This document shows, in pieces, positions 59,170 through 64,000 of a stretch of 64,000 bases of DNA (within the stretch, counting starts at the first letter, position 1; every line of letters starts with the position of its first letter). The stretch covers positions 1 to 64,000 of the forward strand of contig JAYRWE010000042.1 in the NCBI GenBank assembly GCA_041918175.1. The letters are read 5' to 3'. Both the position numbers and the translations under genes were made by a program. This stretch comes from JABWAN01 sp041918175. GTDB taxonomy: Bacteria; Zhuqueibacterota; Zhuqueibacteria; Zhuqueibacterales; Zhuqueibacteraceae. The notes under the pieces were generated by a model that worked only from the letters and a program-made list of their open reading frames with translations, was not told the DNA's origin and did not search any database.

Positions 59170-60138
59170 ATGTCCGAAAACACTCTCATGGTCGGCGGCC
59201 AAGCCGTGATCGAAGGCGTGATGATGCGCACGCCGCAGATGGTCGCCGTGGCCTGTCGCCGCGCCGATGGCACGATCAACGTGTGGAAGAAACCCTATCG
59301 CTCTTTGCTCGCGCGCTTCAAAATTCTCGCGCTGCCGATCTTTCGCGGCGCGATTGTTTTGATCGAAGCGCTCGCGCTCGGCTTGCAAGCGCTCACGTAT
59401 TCCGGCGATTTGTTCGAGCACGATCAAAGCCCGGCGAGCAACGGCAAAGAACCGCGCTTCGCGCCCGGGCAACGCACGCGCGGCCAAAAACTGCAAATGG
59501 CGTTCACGCTGATCTTCGCTTTCGGCATCGGCATTGCGATCTTTTTTTATATCCCGCTCGTGCTCACTGACTGGCTCGGCGCGCAAACGAGCTTTTGGTT
59601 CAATCTCGTTGACGGCGTGATACGGCTCGCGTTCTTTTTGGGATACATCGCCCTCATCTCGCAGATGAAAGACATTCGCCGCGTGTTCGAATATCACGGC
59701 GCGGAGCACAAGAGCATCTTCAATCACGAAGCGAAAACGGATTTGACGCCGGAAAACTCTGCGACGTACTCGCGTTTTCATCCGCGTTGCGGCACAAGCT
59801 TTTTGTTGATCGTGATGCTCGTGAGCATTATCGTGTTCATGTTTCTCGGCAAGCCGGAGGGCGTCGTTGCACGCTTGGAACGACTCGCGTTCATTCCCCT
59901 CATCGGCGGCATTTCATACGAGTTCATTCGCCTCTCCGGCAAAGGCTTCGGCCATCCTGTGTGGAATTTTTTCATCGCGCCCGGTTTATGGCTGCAACGC
60001 TTGACTACGCGCGAGCCGGATCTCTCGCAACTGGAAGTTGCCATCGTTGCGTTGCGCGCCGCGCTCGGTGAGGAAGTGGAGACGTTGCCGAATGTGGTGG
60101 TCGAAGGTGCGGAAGAGTTCGTCGCGGAAGCAGCATAA
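59170..60138 (+). CDS. DUF1385 membrane protein
   Basis: A 322-residue protein with the DUF1385 start VGGQAVIEGVMMRTPQMVAV, several helices (~105-215) and YHGAEHKSIFNHEAKTDLTP followed by FHPRCGTSFLLIVM. The family is conserved beside prfA and rpmE in many lineages. Its function is unknown; the His/Cys motif suggests metal binding or an enzyme. Confidence 0.88.
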   Translation: MSENTLMVGGQAVIEGVMMRTPQMVAVACRRADGTINVWKKPYRSLLARFKILALPIFRGAIVLIEALALGLQALTYSGDLFEHDQSPASNGKEPRFAPGQRTRGQKLQMAFTLIFAFGIGIAIFFYIPLVLTDWLGAQTSFWFNLVDGVIRLAFFLGYIALISQMKDIRRVFEYHGAEHKSIFNHEAKTDLTPENSATYSRFHPRCGTSFLLIVMLVSIIVFMFLGKPEGVVARLERLAFIPLIGGISYEFIRLSGKGFGHPVWNFFIAPGLWLQRLTTREPDLSQLEVAIVALRAALGEEVETLPNVVVEGAEEFVAEAA

Positions 60139-60152
60139 CGAGGAGATTCATC

Positions 60153-60485
60153 ATGCGAGATGATTTTGAAATTGGACAAATCGAGAAGCAGTATGACGGC
60201 CAATGGGTGGTCGTCGAAGTTACGAAAACAGATAAGCACAATAATCCACTGCGAGGCCGCGTGTTGTTTCATGGCACGGATCAAGATGAAGTTTATGGGC
60301 AAGGCACAAGATATCGTAAAGATCATGTTGAGGCCGACTTGTTTTATTTTTATGCTGGAAGTGATACGCTACCCGGTTTTGGGATTATGCCGATTTTTGG
60401 CGCTACGCCTTCGAGAGAGGTGATGAAAATCGGCTGCAACCTTGTGCAGTTGGTGCCGGATTCTCAATATGAAAATCGCAGGTAA
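60153..60485 (+). CDS. Small protein, tandem paralogue 1 (110 aa)
   Basis: A 110-residue protein with AGGAG upstream. QWVVVEVTKTDKHNNPLRGR and FYFYAGSDTLPGF form the conserved core, shared with the next gene. The last ~25 residues (SREVMKIGCNLVQLV) are unique to this copy. I do not recognise a named family. It lies between DUF1385 and a retropepsin-like gene. Confidence 0.65.
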   Translation: MRDDFEIGQIEKQYDGQWVVVEVTKTDKHNNPLRGRVLFHGTDQDEVYGQGTRYRKDHVEADLFYFYAGSDTLPGFGIMPIFGATPSREVMKIGCNLVQLVPDSQYENRR

Positions 60486-60490
60486 AGCTT

Positions 60491-60751
60491 ATGCGTGATG
60501 ATTTGAAAATTGCTGATATTCGCACCCAGCACAAAGATCAATGGGTTGTCGTTGAAATCACCAAAACGGATAAACACAACAACCCTAAGCGTGGCCGAGT
60601 TCTGTTTCACGGTCACGAGCAGAGTGAAGTCTATCGCCAAGGCCCTAAATATCGCGAGGCGCACCCCAACGTCAAGCTATATTATTTTTATGCCGGCAAT
60701 GTCATACCAGAAGGAATAGGGGTCGTGCTTGTCCAAGGCAAATCGCATTAG
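60491..60751 (+). CDS. Small protein, tandem paralogue 2 (86 aa)
   Basis: An 86-residue paralogue of the preceding protein, 5 bases after it. MRDDLKIADI and QWVVVEITKTDKHNNPKRGR match copy 1, and YYFYAGNVIPEGIGVVLV closes the domain. Its 3' end overlaps the retropepsin gene by 23 bases, so translation is likely coupled. A tandem duplication is clear; function is unknown. Confidence 0.7.
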   Translation: MRDDLKIADIRTQHKDQWVVVEITKTDKHNNPKRGRVLFHGHEQSEVYRQGPKYREAHPNVKLYYFYAGNVIPEGIGVVLVQGKSH

Positions 60752-61136
60752 CGGTTACTTTGATTATGGCGGTGTGTTGCTCGTTCCCGTCTCTTTGAAC
60801 GGCGATACCTATACTTTCATGGTAGATTGTGGAGCGGCCCATTGCATCATCAACCGCAACTTGTTGGATCAAATTGCCGCTGAAGTTTCCGACACGAAAC
60901 TAAGGCTTGCTCCAATCGGCAAGCAAACCGTATTAGCTTCGGCCTTAAAGATAAAAGATTTTGAAGTCGGCGCACGCAAACAAAACGACGTAACTGTTGG
61001 AATTCTAGATTTTCCCGACGAATTAAAGAAACTCAATGGTCTCCTCGGCATGAACTTCCTCCGCAACTATCGCTTCACCATTGAACCCGACACCGCAACG
61101 CTCGTGTTGCGTGAAATACCTATTCGAAAAAAATAA
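60729..61136 (+). CDS. Retropepsin-like aspartic protease
   Basis: 135 residues from a TTG at 60729, the first possible start in frame, with AGGAA ~12 bases upstream. VDCGAAHCIINRNLL replaces the usual V-D-T/S-G-A, with Asp33 as the catalytic residue; GLLGMNFLRNYRFTIEP is the second hallmark of clan AA. A Cys in place of Thr is unusual. It would dimerise to be active. The stop overlaps the prfA start (TAATG). Confidence 0.75.
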   Translation: MSKANRISGYFDYGGVLLVPVSLNGDTYTFMVDCGAAHCIINRNLLDQIAAEVSDTKLRLAPIGKQTVLASALKIKDFEVGARKQNDVTVGILDFPDELKKLNGLLGMNFLRNYRFTIEPDTATLVLREIPIRKK

Positions 61137-62203
61137 TGCTGGCCAAATTAGAAAACCTCGAAAAGCGTTTTGAAGAAGTCAATGCGCTGCTTGCCACGCC
61201 GGAAGTGGCGGTAAATCCCAAACTCTTGCGCGATCTCTCCAAAGAGAATCGCGAACTGCAAGAGACCGTCGCCAAATTCCGCGAATATAAAAAAATAATG
61301 GCGAGCATTGATGAGAGCCAAAAAATTCTGCGCGAAAGCAACGACCGCGAGCTGCGCGAAATGGCTTCGCTCGAATTGGAAGAGTTGCAGCCACAGCAAG
61401 CCAAGCTCGAAGAAGAACTCAAATTTCTGCTCGTGCCGCGCGATCCCAATGACGACCGCAACGTCATCGTCGAAATTCGCGCGGGCGCGGGCGGCGACGA
61501 GGCGGGCTTATTCGCGGGCGAACTCTTGCGCATGTACATGCGCTACGTGGAGCGGCAGCATTGGAAGCTTGAGTTGATTTCCAGCCACGGGCAAGGTATT
61601 GGCGGCTATAAAGAAGTCATTTTCCAAATCAATGCGCAAGGCGCGTTCGGCAAATTGAAATACGAAGGCGGCGTGCATCGCGTGCAGCGCGTGCCGGCCA
61701 CGGAGCAAAACGGCCGCATTCATACTTCCGCGGCGAGCGTCGCGGTTCTGCCTGAGGCCGAGGAAGTGGATATCGAAATCAATCCGAGCGATCTGCGTTA
61801 CGATGTTTTTCGCTCTTCCGGCCCCGGCGGGCAAAGCGTGAACACAACCGACTCAGCAGTGCGCTTGACGCATATTCCGACGGGCCTCGTGGTGCAATGT
61901 CAAGACGAGAAGTCGCAGCTTAAAAATAAAAATAAAGCGCTGCGCGTTCTGCGCTCGCGCTTGTTGGAACGTAAACAAGCCGAAGAGCAGGCGAAGATTT
62001 CCAGCGCGCGCAAGCAAATGGTTGGCTCCGGCGACCGCAGCGACAAAATTCGCACATACAACTTCCCGCAAAATCGCGTCACCGATCATCGCATCGGGCT
62101 TACGGTTTATAACCTCACGGAAGTGATGGACGGCGACATCGGCGAGTTCGTCGAGCAACTCTCGCTGGCAGATCGCACGGAGAAGTTGAAAGAGGAAATT
62201 TGA
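61136..62203 (+). CDS. prfA: Peptide chain release factor 1
   Basis: A 355-residue release factor. GGQ at 231-233 (SSGPGGQSVNTTDS) triggers peptide release, and RVPATEQNGRIHTSA is the conserved block just before. Overall length and motifs fit RF1, which reads UAA and UAG. The start overlaps the previous stop (TAATG). Confidence 0.95.
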   Translation: MLAKLENLEKRFEEVNALLATPEVAVNPKLLRDLSKENRELQETVAKFREYKKIMASIDESQKILRESNDRELREMASLELEELQPQQAKLEEELKFLLVPRDPNDDRNVIVEIRAGAGGDEAGLFAGELLRMYMRYVERQHWKLELISSHGQGIGGYKEVIFQINAQGAFGKLKYEGGVHRVQRVPATEQNGRIHTSAASVAVLPEAEEVDIEINPSDLRYDVFRSSGPGGQSVNTTDSAVRLTHIPTGLVVQCQDEKSQLKNKNKALRVLRSRLLERKQAEEQAKISSARKQMVGSGDRSDKIRTYNFPQNRVTDHRIGLTVYNLTEVMDGDIGEFVEQLSLADRTEKLKEEI

Positions 62204-62222
62204 TTCACGCGCTCCACCTCGT

Positions 62223-62299
62223 ATTGTCATTCAGTAGGAATCCTTTTAAGCATCGGGCGGTATCTCCAGCGAGTAAAAAGATTCCTTCGGAATGACAAT
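62223..62299. repeat. 77-bp near-palindromic repeat between prfA and prmC
   Basis: The outer arms ATTGTCATTC and GAATGACAAT are exact complements but for one base offset; the inner AGGAATC/GATTCCT and CTTTT/AAAAG blocks also mirror. The element begins 19 bases after prfA and its right end contains the first ATG of the prmC frame. Confidence 0.85.
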
Positions 62300-63227
62300 T
62301 TTGAAGGGCGCTTACAGAGCAGCAAGGCCTTTGGCTGAACAAGATAAAAACCTCCAAGCATTCAACCCCGAAAACGGGGTTTTTCATCTCATTCGCGCGA
62401 TCACAAAAAGTTTTTTGGAAGCCGGCATTCCTTCTCCGCAAGCTGAGGCCGAATGGTTGCTCGCCGGTATTTTACAAACCAACCGCAGCGGGCTTCATCA
62501 ACAAGCGCAGCAAAAGCTTTCAGCAACGCAGCAACACCTGCTCGCGCAATACTTCACGCGGCGTTTGCAGCGCGAGCCATTGCAATACATTCTCGGCGCG
62601 TGCGAGTTCTTTGGCTACGAGTTTCAAGTTTCACCTGCCGTGCTCATTCCCCGCCCCGAGACCGAACTGTTGGTTGAAAAAGTGATCGCTGTGCTTCATT
62701 CAAAAAAAGAAGCGACGATCGTCGATCTCGGCACCGGCTCGGGTTGCATTGCGATCACGCTCGCTTTGCAATTGCCGAACGTGCAAGTTGTGGCGATGGA
62801 TATTTCAAGCGACGCTTTGAAGATTGCCAAACAAAACGCCGAGTGCAACGGCGTCGCCGAGCGCATGCGCTTTGTGCAAGCAGATATGTGTGAAGCGAGC
62901 ACGTGGCGCGAGCTTGCGCAGTTTGATTGCGTTGTTTCAAATCCACCTTATGTTTTAGAAAGTGAGCGCGCGGAGTTGCAACCCGAAGTGCGCGACTTCG
63001 AACCTGCGGCTGCGCTTTACGTCGCAGGCGACGGTTTGCAATTCTATCGCGCGATCCTCAAGTTTTGCGCAGCGCATTTGAAGCGCGGCGGCTACGCGGC
63101 TTGTGAAATGGCCAGCCAGCGCAGCGCAGCCATCACGAAGTTGTTTCGCACCTCGTCTTTCACCTCCTTTGAAGTCATTCGCGACTATTCCGGTTTTGAT
63201 CGGCATCTGATTGGCAAAAAAATCTAA
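62292..63227 (+). CDS. prmC: Release factor glutamine methyltransferase
   Basis: A 311-residue enzyme from the ATG 62292. This start lies in the palindromic repeat and adds ~27 residues before the conserved N-domain (IRAITKSFLEAGI), so a later start such as TTG 62331 may be real. VDLGTGSGCIAITLAL binds AdoMet, and VVSNPPYV is the catalytic NPPY. It methylates the GGQ glutamine of RF1, encoded just upstream. Confidence 0.93.
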   Translation: MTILKGAYRAARPLAEQDKNLQAFNPENGVFHLIRAITKSFLEAGIPSPQAEAEWLLAGILQTNRSGLHQQAQQKLSATQQHLLAQYFTRRLQREPLQYILGACEFFGYEFQVSPAVLIPRPETELLVEKVIAVLHSKKEATIVDLGTGSGCIAITLALQLPNVQVVAMDISSDALKIAKQNAECNGVAERMRFVQADMCEASTWRELAQFDCVVSNPPYVLESERAELQPEVRDFEPAAALYVAGDGLQFYRAILKFCAAHLKRGGYAACEMASQRSAAITKLFRTSSFTSFEVIRDYSGFDRHLIGKKI

Positions 63228-63240
63228 CAAGGAGTTCACG

Positions 63241-64000
63241 GTGATCAGCAACAACATTTTTAGAGAGTACGACATCCGCGGTATTGCTGAAGACGATTTG
63301 ACCAGCGACAACGTCACGCTCATTGGTAAAGCTTTCGCGACGCACATGCTCGCGCATGGTCGCAAGCGCTTGGTGGTGGGCCGCGATCTGCGCCTTTCAT
63401 CGGATCGTTTGCGCAACGCGCTCGTCGAAGCCATGCTCAATTGCGGCGCGGATATTATCGACATCGGCGTTGTGCCCACGCCCACGCAGTATTTCGCGAT
63501 CACGCATTTCAAAGCTGAAGGCGGCGTGATGATCACCGGCAGCCACAATCCGCGCGAATACAACGGCTTCAAAATGTCCACCGGCTTGAAGCACGAAGAC
63601 GGTCACGTGAGCGTCGGCGCGATTTACGGCAAAGAGATTCAGCAACTTTATCACATCATACAAAGCGGCAAGTTTGCAAGCGGCAAAGGTACTTTAGAGA
63701 TTGTTGATGTCGTTCCGGAATATCTCTCGGCGATCAAACAACGCGTCACTCTCAAGAAGAAATTGAAAGTCGTCATTGATCCCGGCAATGGCTGCGGCGC
63801 TTTGTTCGCCCCGCAATTTTGGGAAGACATGGGCTGCGAAGTCGTACGACTTTATTGCGAGCCGGATGGCAGATTCCCGAATCATTTGCCCGATCCCACG
63901 GTGATGAAATACATCAAAGACCTGCGCGCAAAAGTCATTGAGACGAAAGCTGATCTCGGCATCGGTTATGACGGCGACGCAGATCGCCTCGGCATCATTG
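63241..64000 (+). CDS. Phosphomannomutase/phosphoglucomutase, N-terminal part (cut by window edge)
   Basis: An open frame from GTG 63241, with AAGGAG upstream, runs off the window after 253 codons. NIFREYDIRGIAEDDL is the family start. The phosphoserine loop GGVMITGSHNPREYNG and metal loop GYDGDADRLG are present. It interconverts hexose 1- and 6-phosphates for exopolysaccharide or LPS precursors. The C-terminal domain is outside the window. Confidence 0.9.
   Translation, partial: MISNNIFREYDIRGIAEDDLTSDNVTLIGKAFATHMLAHGRKRLVVGRDLRLSSDRLRNALVEAMLNCGADIIDIGVVPTPTQYFAITHFKAEGGVMITGSHNPREYNGFKMSTGLKHEDGHVSVGAIYGKEIQQLYHIIQSGKFASGKGTLEIVDVVPEYLSAIKQRVTLKKKLKVVIDPGNGCGALFAPQFWEDMGCEVVRLYCEPDGRFPNHLPDPTVMKYIKDLRAKVIETKADLGIGYDGDADRLGII

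Overview
The window looks like a chromosomal segment of an uncultivated FCB-group bacterium (candidate KSB1, Calditrichota or Ignavibacteria-like; inferred without a database search). Two secreted proteins end in the FlgD-like/Por-type C-terminal sorting domain of that group. There are also a Bacteroidota-type DUF2851 protein and a fused E1 alpha/beta 2-oxoacid dehydrogenase. Codons are G/C-rich, except in the type IIG restriction gene and parts of the CHAT gene. I see no rRNA, tRNA, CRISPR array, prophage or complete insertion sequence.

Layout. 1-4.4 kb: a truncated secreted beta-helix protein, a STAS protein, an arsR-acr3-arsC arsenic operon, and a DUF4160/DUF2442 pair. 4.5-9.3 kb: a PhoB/PhoR-type two-component system and a signal peptide peptidase fused to a predicted beta-barrel. 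9.3-14.5 kb (minus): a carbamoyltransferase flanked by short direct repeats, a xylose-isomerase-like protein and xylulokinase. 14.6-20.3 kb: secreted BNR-repeat and dockerin-metallopeptidase proteins, a decayed MNT/HEPN toxin-antitoxin pair and a membrane AraC regulator. 20.3-28.8 kb: gluconokinase, a GT9 glycosyltransferase, leucine dehydrogenase, DUF2851, a phosphoribosyltransferase-like protein, an HNH module, 6-phosphogluconate dehydrogenase and Uma2. 28.8-37 kb (minus): topA-xerC-hpf-hprK, then an AT-rich type IIG restriction-modification gene wedged in front of a lone mlaD. 37-47.7 kb: secreted protein, Smg, SodC, VanZ, VIT/VWA, PrcB-like protein, an intact MNT/HEPN pair, a DUF2090 aldolase-like protein and a nucleotide pyrophosphatase-like lipoprotein. 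47.7-55.8 kb (minus): a frameshifted pentapeptide-membrane-CHAT protein, a DUF433/DUF5615 toxin-antitoxin cassette, a 2-oxoacid dehydrogenase E1 and a two-gene type II restriction-modification system. 56-64 kb: a housekeeping block (ABC ATPase, rho, rpmE, DUF1385, two tandem paralogues with a retropepsin, prfA, prmC, truncated phosphomannomutase).

The genes suggest a heterotroph using xylose and gluconate through the pentose phosphate pathway (xylA/xylB, gntK, gnd), with branched-chain amino acid breakdown (leucine dehydrogenase and E1) and HPr-kinase regulation. The accessory load is high: two restriction-modification systems, at least four toxin-antitoxin-like modules in different states of decay, and several families of palindromic intergenic repeats. 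Some of these repeats lie inside or against genes. The least explained loci are the CHAT gene with its oligo-T frameshift, the paralogue/retropepsin trio, the barrel-SppA fusion and the repeat elements.
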